Position numbers and translations under genes: made by a program. Source: a virus. From it: a stretch of 42,563 bases of DNA. This document shows, one piece after another, positions 23,246 to 30,036 of the stretch. A model generated the notes under the pieces. It made no database searches and had not been told where the DNA came from. It was given only the letters and a program-made list of their open reading frames with translations. How positions within the stretch are numbered: position 1 is the stretch's first letter; the number at the start of each line of letters is the position of its first letter. The stretch covers positions 1-42,563 of the IMG/VR virus record IMGVR_UViG_3300023478_000062; one strand, written 5' to 3'.

Positions 23246-23815
23246 ATGGAAAATAAAAAATGTGAAAATAAATCGTTTCCAAATTTTGATCCAACTAAGG
23301 ATTTATCATTAGCTCCTGGCTATCGTAGAATGAAACGAGGATTGGGTTCAAAACCATTACTAGAATCAGAAATATTATCAGTTCAAACCCGTGCACGTTC
23401 CGCAATGGAAGCTGCAAGAATACTAGGAGTATCATACAATACGTATAAAAAATATGCTAGAAAATATGGTATGTTTGAAAACTTAAAAAATCCAACAGGC
23501 GTTGGAATAAAAAAAGGATATAATATCAGACGAGGCGTATATTCATTAAAAGATCTTCTTGAAGGAAAATATCCTAATTATCCCGTATGGAAACTAAAAC
23601 GCAGAATCTTACTAAACGGATACATGCTAGAGAAATGCAATAACTGCGGATTTGAAGAACGAAGAATTACTGATAATCGAGTTCCATTAGTATTAGATTT
23701 TTTAGATGGCGATAGAAAAAATCATAAATACGAAAATCTAAGAATGCTATGTCTGAATTGTTCTTATTTACTCAACGGAAATCTTACAGGGCCAAAGCGA
23801 GATTATTCATATTAA
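23246..23815 (+). CDS. HNH-like protein with degenerate catalytic motif
   Basis: A 189-residue protein. Residues about 40-75 (SVQTRARSAMEAARILGVSY, then NTYKKYARKYG) form a helix-turn-helix. The C-terminus has two CxxC pairs, CNNCGFEERR and LRMLCLNCSYLL, around LVLDFLDGDRKNHKYENLRM, which is the backbone of a zinc-bound HNH domain. In active HNH enzymes the segment reads h-x-HH-x-D-G and the second pair is followed by His. Here the paired His residues are replaced (LDFLDGD) and the last His is Tyr/Leu. I infer DNA binding, with nuclease activity doubtful. Confidence 0.7.
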   Translation: MENKKCENKSFPNFDPTKDLSLAPGYRRMKRGLGSKPLLESEILSVQTRARSAMEAARILGVSYNTYKKYARKYGMFENLKNPTGVGIKKGYNIRRGVYSLKDLLEGKYPNYPVWKLKRRILLNGYMLEKCNNCGFEERRITDNRVPLVLDFLDGDRKNHKYENLRMLCLNCSYLLNGNLTGPKRDYSY

Positions 23816-23846
23816 AGTTTGTTTAACCAAAAAATATTATTTTTTT

Positions 23847-23983
23847 AATATTTATAAATTGAGCATAAAACTCACTCATCGCTTTTGCGTGGGTGGGTAG
23901 TTCACTGATTGAATAAAAATCGTTCTCGTAGTAACGGATGTGGGGAAGATTAGGACGCATTAATAAACTAAATTTTATAAATT
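23847..23983 (+). promoter_or_regulatory. Promoter-like box and structured leader
   Basis: AATATTTA at 23847-23854 precedes a leader of about 120 bases. It contains a strong hairpin: ACTCACTCA, bulge, CGC pairs with GCGTGGGTGGGT across a four-T loop (about 23871-23900). Further down, GTTCTCGTAGTAACGGATGT is free to pair elsewhere. There is no T-tract after the hairpin. This may be a cis-acting RNA in front of the methyltransferase array. Unknown family. Confidence 0.45.
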
Positions 23984-24022
23984 ATGAATACAATTAAATT
24001 ATTAGAAGAAATAAGAATATGA
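23984..24022 (+). CDS. Twelve-codon leader ORF before the methyltransferase
   Basis: MNTIKLLEEIRI ends with a TGA that overlaps the next ATG (ATGA at 24019). The peptide resembles the targeting-like N-terminal motif, so it may be a coupled leader peptide or the displaced start of the methyltransferase gene in another frame. It is too short for firm support. Confidence 0.35.
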   Translation: MNTIKLLEEIRI

Positions 24023-24582
24023 GAGAATATAAAAAAGCGGAAAGAATTGCAGGATTTGCTGATAAAAGCAAAAGACCCAAAGGAGATTTTTACCCAACAC
24101 CAAATTTTGTACTGTTCCCTATTTTAGAAAAAGAAAGTTTCAATGGGTCTATTTTAGAACCTTGTTGTGGCGAGGGGCATATATCTATTGAGTTAATAAA
24201 AAAAGGTTTTAATGTAACAAGCAGAGATTTATTCGATAGAGGCTATGGAGAGACAGGAATTGATTTTTTATTTATGCCACAAGCGGATATGTTTGATAAT
24301 GTGATTACAAACCCACCGTATAATTTAGCTCTTGAGTTTGCTCAAGCAGCACTTATTGTAGCGAGGAAAAAAGTAGCATTTTTGATGAAAATTAATTTTT
24401 TAGAGGGTGTGAAAAGAAAACCATTTTTAGAAAATTCACCATTAAAATACGTTTATGTTTTTAGCAAGAGACAGACATTAACTCGACCAGATTGGGAAGG
24501 TAAAAATAAAGGTTTTATAACGTATGCTTGGTATATATGGGAAATAGGGTATAAGGGAGAGCCAATTATCAAATGGCTTTGA
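24019..24582 (+). CDS. DNA methyltransferase, class I, NPPY type
   Basis: A 187-residue SAM-dependent methyltransferase. GSILEPCCGEGHISIELIKK near residue 45-60 is motif I (SAM binding, E-P-x-x-G-x-G), and MFDNVITNPPYNLALEFAQA near 95-110 is catalytic motif IV, NPPY, of amino-methyltransferases. DFYPTPNFV precedes motif I as in phage and plasmid adenine methyltransferases. There is no separate target recognition domain, so it probably modifies a short site or structured nucleic acid. It is the first gene of the array and lies 15 bases before the next methyltransferase. Confidence 0.82.
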   Translation: MREYKKAERIAGFADKSKRPKGDFYPTPNFVLFPILEKESFNGSILEPCCGEGHISIELIKKGFNVTSRDLFDRGYGETGIDFLFMPQADMFDNVITNPPYNLALEFAQAALIVARKKVAFLMKINFLEGVKRKPFLENSPLKYVYVFSKRQTLTRPDWEGKNKGFITYAWYIWEIGYKGEPIIKWL

Positions 24583-24597
24583 AAAAGATAAAGTGCG

Positions 24598-25125
24598 ATG
24601 ACAAATCACGAATTTAAACAAGATAAGTTAAATAAATCAGATGAATTTTATACACTTGAATATGCTATAAAACCATTATTAAAATATATACCAAGTGATA
24701 AAACTATATGGTGCCCATTTGATAAAGCAGAAAGTAATTTTGTTAAGTTACTACGAGAAAATGGGAATACAGTTATTTACGGACACATTGAAGACGGTAA
24801 AAATTTCTTTGAGTATGAGCCACAAAATTACGATATGATAATTTCAACACCACCATATAGCTTAAGAACACCAATTTTAGAAAGATTGTTTTTTATTGGT
24901 AAACCATTTGCATTATTAATAAATGAAAGTGGCTTATTTGACACTAAAAAACGATATGAACTGCTTAAAAACAATCCTTTTGAAATAATGATTTTTGATA
25001 AGAGGATTAACTACATAAAAGACGGAGAAATAAAAAGAGGTGCAACTTTTAAGAGTGTATACTTTTGTAGTAAAATTTTACCTAAACAATTTGTATTTGA
25101 AGCGTTGGCAAAAAAAATATTTTAA
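24598..25125 (+). CDS. Methyltransferase-like protein, TPPY type
   Basis: A 175-residue methyltransferase fold. It opens with KSDEFYTLEYAIKPLLKYIP, like EcoRI-type adenine methyltransferases (compare the gene at 30037). The motif I strand is IWCPFDKAESNFVKLL, which lacks the Gly-rich loop, and motif IV is DMIISTPPYSLR near residue 80-95. Motif I with DKAES instead of G-x-G means SAM binding is not assured. The C-terminus includes FKSVYFCSKILP. It may methylate RNA or DNA or be a structural relative. Confidence 0.7.
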   Translation: MTNHEFKQDKLNKSDEFYTLEYAIKPLLKYIPSDKTIWCPFDKAESNFVKLLRENGNTVIYGHIEDGKNFFEYEPQNYDMIISTPPYSLRTPILERLFFIGKPFALLINESGLFDTKKRYELLKNNPFEIMIFDKRINYIKDGEIKRGATFKSVYFCSKILPKQFVFEALAKKIF

Positions 25126-25127
25126 TT

Positions 25128-25555
25128 ATGGGTAAACAGAACATTGAATTTAAAACGAAACTTGACTATACATTTTATACTGTGTTACCAAATCGTTTTT
25201 AATGTTTGGTAACGGAACACGTACTACCGTATTTACAGATACGGAAACTAAAACAAGGCTTGGTAATGTTTGGGAAATATCTTTCTTAAACTCACAAGCT
25301 AAAGAACGTATTGGTTACGCAACTCAAAAACCAAAAGCATTAATTGAACGAATAATAAAAGCAAGTAGTAATGAGGGTGATTTGGTTGCAGACTTTTATA
25401 GTGGTTCTTTTACAACAGCAGAAGTTTGTGTTGATTTAAAACGTAATTTTATTGGTTGTGATATAAATTTAAAAGGAGTTGAAATTGGAAAAAAAAGGGT
25501 GGCGGAAAAAGAAAAAGAATTGAATACTAAAACATTGTTTAACCAAGAATTATAA
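25128..25555 (+). pseudogene. Remnant of a beta-class DNA methyltransferase
   Basis: The ORF 25202-25555 (117 residues) is the C-terminal third of a beta-class enzyme: RIGYATQKPKALIERII, then LVADFYSGSFTTAEVCVDLK, which stands for the F-x-G-x-G SAM motif, and a helix ending KEKELNTKTLFNQEL. The catalytic DPPY half is missing. A 24-codon ORF (25128-25202, MGKQNIEFKTKLDYTFYTVL...) sits just before it in another frame with a TAATG overlap and may be a damaged N-terminus. The last 60 coding bases and 16 bases after the stop are nearly identical to 28008-28084, so this tail was shared by recombination. Confidence 0.65.
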
Positions 25556-25801
25556 CATAAGCTATATTTGGAGTTTGTATTAGTTTTAGGTAATTTAGAT
25601 TAGAACATAACAAAAAGAAAACCAACAATGTAAAGAAAACAATTAGCGAGGACACCTACGTAATATGCTAAAATTAATTTAAACGGACGAGTGTATGAAA
25701 AGTAGCCCATACACGGACGTTCGGAATTATTACAAAACTTAATTAGGCTATTTTTTATACACCGTGTTGTAAATTGTAATTTTATAAAGAAACACAAAAC
25801 A
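25556..25801. other. Gene-free spacer with short inverted repeats
   Basis: This 246-base stretch holds no convincing gene. After the shared methyltransferase tail, it contains GTGTATG...CATACAC (about 25691-25715) inside ACGGACG...GGACGTTCGGA, and a CACCGTGTTGTAAATTG stretch (about 25760) like the spacer ends at 28241 and 29411. It looks like a cassette boundary, not random spacer. Confidence 0.4.
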
Positions 25802-26023
25802 ATGGATAGAGAAGAAATTTTAAAACAAGCACAATCCAAATTACCTGATGCAAATCAATGGGGAATGCCAATAGTTGCAATACACATAATAAAAGATTTA
25901 CCATTAGTTGTAAATGATGAAATAATGCCAAAATCAAGCTCTTACTATGAGGTTAGGTATGAAAAAAGAATTGATTTAAATTATCATGGAATTTGGAGAC
26001 TTATAGGTATTTACGAATATTAA
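25802..26023 (+). CDS. Small hypothetical cassette protein
   Basis: A 73-residue protein that I do not recognise. MDREEILKQAQSKLPDANQW is a helix, followed by strands (GMPIVAIHIIKDLPLVVND, YYEVRYEKRIDL, GIWRLIGIYEY). It lies between two spacers with inverted repeats, as the sole non-methyltransferase gene in a cassette-like unit. Small single-gene cassettes of unknown function are typical of integron-like arrays. No catalytic motif is visible. Confidence 0.5.
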   Translation: MDREEILKQAQSKLPDANQWGMPIVAIHIIKDLPLVVNDEIMPKSSSYYEVRYEKRIDLNYHGIWRLIGIYEY

Positions 26024-26044
26024 AAAATTATTGTTTACAACGGT

Positions 26045-26099
26045 GTTAAGCGCAGTATTTGCCCTTTGCAACCAATTGATGCAAATATTACGGCTTAAC
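26045..26099. repeat. attC-like imperfect inverted repeat
   Basis: GTTAAGC (26045-26051) and GCTTAAC (26093-26099) are perfect complements that match the GTTRRRY/RYYYAAC core boxes of integron recombination sites. An inner pair, GTATTTGC (26055-26062) and GCAAATAT (26081-26088), gives a second box, with mismatched bases between. The order is GTTRRRY first, then RYYYAAC, the reverse of a canonical attC. An integrase gene is not present in this window. It may be a cassette spacer or a fold of unrelated origin. Confidence 0.4.
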
Positions 26100-26105
26100 G
26101 TAACA

Positions 26106-26216
26106 AAATATGGCTTGTGTGGAATGAATAACGAATTATTAAATATTAACGAATGCTCTTTTTCTTGAGCGCAAAGGCAAAGAATTATGATTAAATTACT
26201 AAAAGGCGATTGTTTA
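26106..26216 (+). repeat. Direct repeat copy 1, promoter-proximal to a methyltransferase
   Basis: About 111 bases are nearly the same as 27001-27111. Both include AATATGGCTTGTGTGGAA, an A/T stretch, GCTCTTTTTCTTGAGC (a small hairpin) and the first 30 bases of the next methyltransferase gene. The shared 5' region means both genes carry the same leader, and the two enzymes start with MIKLLKG. Confidence 0.85.
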
Positions 26217-26948
26217 GAATTAATGAAAGATATACCTGATAAAAGTATAGATGCTATTATTACAGACCCTCCTTACGGTACAACAGCCTGTAAATGGGAT
26301 AGTGTAATAGATTTTGATTTGATGTGGAATGAATTACATAGAATTATAAAGCCAAATGGTGCTATTGTGTTATTTGGAAGCGAACCCTTTAGTAGTGCTT
26401 TACGAATGAGTAATATTAAGAATTATAAGTATGACTGGGTGTGGAATAAAAGACTTGCAGGAAACGTATTTTTAGCGAAACAACAGCCTATGAAAATACA
26501 CGAAAATATTTTAATTTTTAATAGTACTAAGGAAACATTTTACCCTATTAAAACCGATTTAGACAAAATTAGAAATTATAAAGATAAATATGGTGGAGGT
26601 GAAAGTTTTGGGAAAAAAGGTACTGGAGATAAAGTACATACAACTAAAGGGAAAAACCCTAAAAGTATAATTGATATATCTAACGCAAACAGAAAAGGAA
26701 ATAAACACCCAACACAAAAACCAGTTGAATTGTTGGAATATTTAATTAAAACCTACACAAACGAAGGCGAAACTGTTTTAGATTTTACTATGGGAGTAGG
26801 TAGTACTTTAGTAGCTTGTAAAAGCACTAATAGAAACGGAATAGGTATTGAAATGGACGAGAATTATTTTAATATTGCGAGTCAAAGGGTGGAAAAAAAT
26901 AAAAGAAAAGGTTTGGAAGAATTAAATTTTAATGATAGTAGAATTTAA
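26187..26948 (+). CDS. Beta-class DNA methyltransferase
   Basis: A 253-residue DNA amino-methyltransferase of the beta group, in which the catalytic motif comes before the SAM-binding motif. ITDPPYGTTACKWDSVIDFD near residue 25-45 is motif IV; then IVLFGSEPFSSALR; PTQKPVELLEYLIKTY; and LDFTMGVGSTLVACKS near 210 is the F-x-G-x-G SAM motif. Between them lies a short, lysine- and glycine-rich loop (about 125-175) where a target domain would be. It makes N6-adenine or N4-cytosine changes; the base cannot be told from the sequence. There is no restriction partner. Confidence 0.88.
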   Translation: MIKLLKGDCLELMKDIPDKSIDAIITDPPYGTTACKWDSVIDFDLMWNELHRIIKPNGAIVLFGSEPFSSALRMSNIKNYKYDWVWNKRLAGNVFLAKQQPMKIHENILIFNSTKETFYPIKTDLDKIRNYKDKYGGGESFGKKGTGDKVHTTKGKNPKSIIDISNANRKGNKHPTQKPVELLEYLIKTYTNEGETVLDFTMGVGSTLVACKSTNRNGIGIEMDENYFNIASQRVEKNKRKGLEELNFNDSRI

Positions 26949-27000
26949 GCATAAACTATATATGCTGTTGTAATTTCGTTTTAATGTGTGCCAACGGATT

Positions 27001-27111
27001 AAATATGGCTTGTGTGGAATTATTAACGAATTATTAAATATTAACAAATGCTCTTTTTCTTGAGCGCAAAGGCAAAGAATTATGATTAAATTATTAAAAG
27101 GTTATTGTTTA
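27001..27111 (+). repeat. Direct repeat copy 2, promoter-proximal to a methyltransferase
   Basis: The partner of 26106-26216. The two copies differ at only a few positions in the non-coding part and diverge about 30 bases into the coding region. This points to duplication of a 5' module with a different methyltransferase body attached. Confidence 0.85.
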
Positions 27112-28068
27112 GTAGAACACGAAAAAATAGAAAGTGGTAGTGTTGATTTAATATTGACTGATTTACCTTATGGCATTATGAAAGGTATAAATGAAGAGTT
27201 TGTTGGTTATGGAAGAAAAAACCACGATGGGCATTTATGGGATAATGTAATTAATACCAATAAAATAATGCAGATTTCTGATAGAATTTTGAGAAAGGAT
27301 GGAAAAATGGTTTTGTTTGCACAAGACCCATTTAGTACTGAATTAAAAAACGCACAAGTACAAAATATACCCTATAATTATTCTATGATTTGGGAAAAGA
27401 ATGACTTTGCAAACGCTTTGTTAAGTAAAAAAGCACCTGTTAATTACTATGAGGATATATTGGTTTTTAGTAAAGATTATGAAAAAGGAAAAGACGTAAA
27501 ACCAACAAACCCCATTTATAATTATTTAAAAAAATGTAAAATAGAAAGTGGTATAACCACTACTGAGTTTAATTATAGATATTGTGAATATTCGGGTAAA
27601 GAAAAAAATAAGCATAGAAGTTTAGTTGCAAGATATTGGGAAACATCACAATTTTTAGTACCTACAAAAGAAATATATGAAAACGTTTTACAACCTACTG
27701 GTTATTTTAAAATGCCTTACGATGAGTTGATAAAAATGAATACTTACAAAGGTTCTGTTTTTAATCTATGGGAAGGTAAAAAATACAAATCAAATATTCT
27801 AAAATATAAAAAAGATTATAACGGATACCACCCGACACAGAAACCTATATTATTGTTGGAAGATTTGATAAAGACTTTTAGTAATGAAAATGATTTAGTA
27901 GTAGATTTAACAATGGGTTCTGGAAGTACTTTAGTAGCCTGTAAAAACACTAATAGAAACGGAATTGGTATTGAAATGGACGAGAATTATTTTGAAATTG
28001 CGAGTAAAAGGGTGGCAGAAAAAGAAAAAGAATTGAATACTAAAACATTGTTTAACCAAGAATTATAA
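27082..28068 (+). CDS. Beta-class DNA methyltransferase with target domain
   Basis: A 328-residue enzyme. ILTDLPYGIMKG near residue 27-38 is motif IV (DLPY for DPPY), PTQKPILLLEDLIKTF precedes LTMGSGSTLVACKNTNRNGI, the SAM motif near 285. Residues about 140-245 form an insertion (VKPTNPIYNYLKKCKIESGI...LVPTKEIYENVLQ) of the kind that recognises the target sequence in Bacteroidota enzymes. Its start shares 30 bases with the gene at 26187, and its last 20 codons match the remnant ending at 25555. It is therefore a mosaic. TDLPYG suggests N4-C or N6-A specificity. Confidence 0.85.
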   Translation: MIKLLKGYCLVEHEKIESGSVDLILTDLPYGIMKGINEEFVGYGRKNHDGHLWDNVINTNKIMQISDRILRKDGKMVLFAQDPFSTELKNAQVQNIPYNYSMIWEKNDFANALLSKKAPVNYYEDILVFSKDYEKGKDVKPTNPIYNYLKKCKIESGITTTEFNYRYCEYSGKEKNKHRSLVARYWETSQFLVPTKEIYENVLQPTGYFKMPYDELIKMNTYKGSVFNLWEGKKYKSNILKYKKDYNGYHPTQKPILLLEDLIKTFSNENDLVVDLTMGSGSTLVACKNTNRNGIGIEMDENYFEIASKRVAEKEKELNTKTLFNQEL

Positions 28069-28084
28069 CATAAGCTATATTTGG
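28008..28084 (+). repeat. Shared methyltransferase 3' end (copy of 25495-25571)
   Basis: Seventy-odd bases spanning the last 20 codons and 16 bases beyond the stop codon match 25495-25571 with a single or few changes. Identity continues past the stop into the spacer, then ends in both copies, so this was a DNA exchange, not protein-level conservation. Confidence 0.85.
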
Positions 28085-28095
28085 TGTTTGACGAC

Positions 28096-28197
28096 GTTTG
28101 CGTGTGGCAGAAAGAAACAAATAGTCAATTATCTGCAAATGACGTGTATGGTGGTAACAAAGTAAGTACCGAACGCTTATTTATTTATTGTGGGTAA
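28096..28197 (+). pseudogene. 3' remnant of a D12-class adenine methyltransferase
   Basis: These 102 bases translate as VCVWQKETNSQLSANDVYGG and NKVSTERLFIYCG, matching the end of the intact D12-class gene at 32152-32253 with a handful of changes. No start codon or upstream part remains. It lies between two beta-class genes in a spacer, so a second D12 copy once stood here. Confidence 0.85.
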
Positions 28198-28254
28198 CGG
28201 ATAAGAATATGATTGCGTTGGCTTTTTTGCCAATGAATTATATGCGGTGTTACC
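28193..28254. repeat. Inverted-repeat spacer, cassette-end-like
   Basis: GGTAAC (28193-28198) pairs with GTTACC (28249-28254). Inside are a TTGGC/GCCAA pair separated by six T residues. It starts at the last bases of the D12 remnant, so the stop codon sits in the stem. A similar element is at 29370-29424. Confidence 0.5.
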
Positions 28255-28290
28255 AATTGGTGCGACTAAATAAACTAAAAACTTAAATAT

Positions 28291-29325
28291 ATGACAGAAC
28301 ATAGTAATAATATTTTTTTGAGCGATGGCAAAATGGTTGACGATAGGAAGACAAATAACTTATTATGGTTTGGTGATTGCTTGGAAGAAATGAAAAGAAT
28401 ACCAAATAAAAGCATTGACCTTATTTGCTGTGATTTGCCTTATGGGACAACTGCTTGTAGTTGGGATGTAATAATACCATTTGAAAAACTATGGAAAGAA
28501 TATAAACGAGTTATAAAAGACAAAGGTGTTATAGTATTGTTTGGCTCTGAACCTTTTTCTACACTTTTAAGAGCAAGTAATTTAGATTGGTATAAGTATG
28601 ATTGGATTTGGGAAAAGAATAACGCAGGGAACTTTCAATTAGTGAACTACCAACCATTAAAAGTACACGAAAATATTTCTGTATTTTATAATGAAACACC
28701 TAATATGCAATTTTCTGAAATTATGAAAAGCAATATGGAACGACTTAACTTAAAACACATTGATATTTCAAGGCTACAATTATCTAAAAATGGAAATATA
28801 ACTGGATGGGTTACAAATAAATTAAATGGTTCACAATTACCGACAAGAGAACAATGGTTTAAAATATGTAACTTATTTGGTATTGAAGATAAATATGACG
28901 AGATATTAAACAATGTAAAAAGTGTTACTTACAATTTGGATTTACAAGATACAGACATTAAATGTAGCAATAAGGGTAAAGCAGGAAGTTTAGGGCATTT
29001 ATCTTCTGAGAGTAAAAGAGAAACTTACACTCAAACAAAAACTGGTTATCCAAAAAGTGTACTAAAATACAATAGAGAAAATGATTATCATACAACACAA
29101 AAACCATTAGGATTGATAAAGTTTTTTATTGAAACATACTCTAATAAAAGCGAATGGGTTTTAGACAACACTTGCGGAAGCGATACAACAGGAATTGCAA
29201 GTTTTGAACTTGGTAGAAATAGTATAAGTATTGAAAATGATATTGATATTTATAATATTGCTAAAAAAAGAAGGGGAGAAGAAAGATTTTTGCACGTGCA
29301 AGAGTGCAAACCTGTATTTTGGTAA
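28291..29325 (+). CDS. Beta-class DNA methyltransferase with helix-turn-helix-like target domain
   Basis: A 344-residue enzyme. CCDLPYGTTACSWDVIIPFE near residue 48-67 is motif IV (DLPY), GVIVLFGSEPFSTLLR follows, and TTQKPLGLIKFFIETY precedes WVLDNTCGSDTTGIASFELG near 290-310, the SAM motif, in which the usual second Gly is Asp (C-G-S-D). Residues about 130-215 (NMERLNLKHIDISRLQLSKN, then LPTREQWFKICNLFG) form an insertion like the target domains of phage and plasmid methyltransferases. The changed SAM motif may reduce activity. The operon spacing is about 220 bases from the previous gene. Confidence 0.82.
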   Translation: MTEHSNNIFLSDGKMVDDRKTNNLLWFGDCLEEMKRIPNKSIDLICCDLPYGTTACSWDVIIPFEKLWKEYKRVIKDKGVIVLFGSEPFSTLLRASNLDWYKYDWIWEKNNAGNFQLVNYQPLKVHENISVFYNETPNMQFSEIMKSNMERLNLKHIDISRLQLSKNGNITGWVTNKLNGSQLPTREQWFKICNLFGIEDKYDEILNNVKSVTYNLDLQDTDIKCSNKGKAGSLGHLSSESKRETYTQTKTGYPKSVLKYNRENDYHTTQKPLGLIKFFIETYSNKSEWVLDNTCGSDTTGIASFELGRNSISIENDIDIYNIAKKRRGEERFLHVQECKPVFW

Positions 29326-29369
29326 TGCGGAAAGGATATCGAGGAAGCACAGAGTTTATCAATTATTGT

Positions 29370-29424
29370 GGGTAACGGATTGCGTATAAAATTTCGTTTT
29401 AATGAATTTTATGCGGTGTTACCC
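29370..29424. repeat. Inverted-repeat spacer, cassette-end-like
   Basis: GGGTAAC (29370-29376) and GTTACCC (29418-29424) are perfect complements; inside, GCGTATAAAATT (29382-29393) pairs with AATTTTATGC (29405-29414) around an 11-base loop. Two paired boxes separated by unpaired bases is the geometry of integron attC sites, but the GTTRRRY/RYYYAAC letters do not fit well. AATTTCGTTTTAATG inside this element also occurs in the spacer at 26972. Confidence 0.5.
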
Positions 29425-29437
29425 TTAGTTTTAAAAA

Positions 29438-29971
29438 ATGATAGATATGTACAGAAGTAAAATAGAATTATATAATGTTGATTGCGTGCCGTTTATGAAG
29501 CAATGCGAGGATAAACAATTTGATTTGGCTATTGTTGACCCACCTTATGGATTAGGTATTGATGAGCAGAAAGAAAGCAAATGTAAAAACCCTAAACACA
29601 ACAGGAAAGCACACGATTTTAAAAATTGGGATAATGCAATACCTACACAAGAGTATTTTGATGAACTTGAACGAATAAGTAAAAATCAAATTGTTTGGGG
29701 TGCGAATTATTTTGTTGCTCATTTGCAAAAAGGAACTAAAGGGTGGATAGTTTGGGATAAAGGGCAACACGGCTTAACAATGAGTGATTGCGAACTTGCT
29801 TATAGTAGCTTTAATAAGCCTACAAGGGTGTTCACATTTAACAGGGGGTTGATAGCACAAAAAGGTGGTAGCATACACCCAACACAGAAGCCCGTTGAAC
29901 TTTATAGAAATTTGTTAAATGAATATGCAAAAGAACACAATATTAATTTAGAGCATCGAACCCTTTATTAA
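29438..29971 (+). CDS. Beta-class DNA methyltransferase, C-terminally truncated
   Basis: A 177-residue ORF with VDPPYGLGIDEQ near residue 32-43 as motif IV and GGSIHPTQKPVELYRNLLNE near 150, the segment just before the SAM motif in this family. It ends at EHNINLEHRTLY, where homologues continue with an ILD-x-x-x-GSG SAM loop. The F-x-G-x-G motif is missing, so the enzyme should be inactive on its own. The cut falls just before the cassette-like spacer (TATAGCACGTGTTGTAGGGC), consistent with loss at a recombination boundary. Confidence 0.75.
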   Translation: MIDMYRSKIELYNVDCVPFMKQCEDKQFDLAIVDPPYGLGIDEQKESKCKNPKHNRKAHDFKNWDNAIPTQEYFDELERISKNQIVWGANYFVAHLQKGTKGWIVWDKGQHGLTMSDCELAYSSFNKPTRVFTFNRGLIAQKGGSIHPTQKPVELYRNLLNEYAKEHNINLEHRTLY

Positions 29972-30036
29972 TTATAGCACGTGTTGTAGGGCATTTAAAG
30001 AAACCGAAAAAGAAAACAAACTTAAAAAGGAAATAA

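Noticed and set aside
26024-29437. Full integron with integrase and attI
   Set aside because: No tyrosine recombinase or other integrase ORF lies in the window, and the spacer boxes only partly match the core-site consensus. I kept it as attC-like geometry only.
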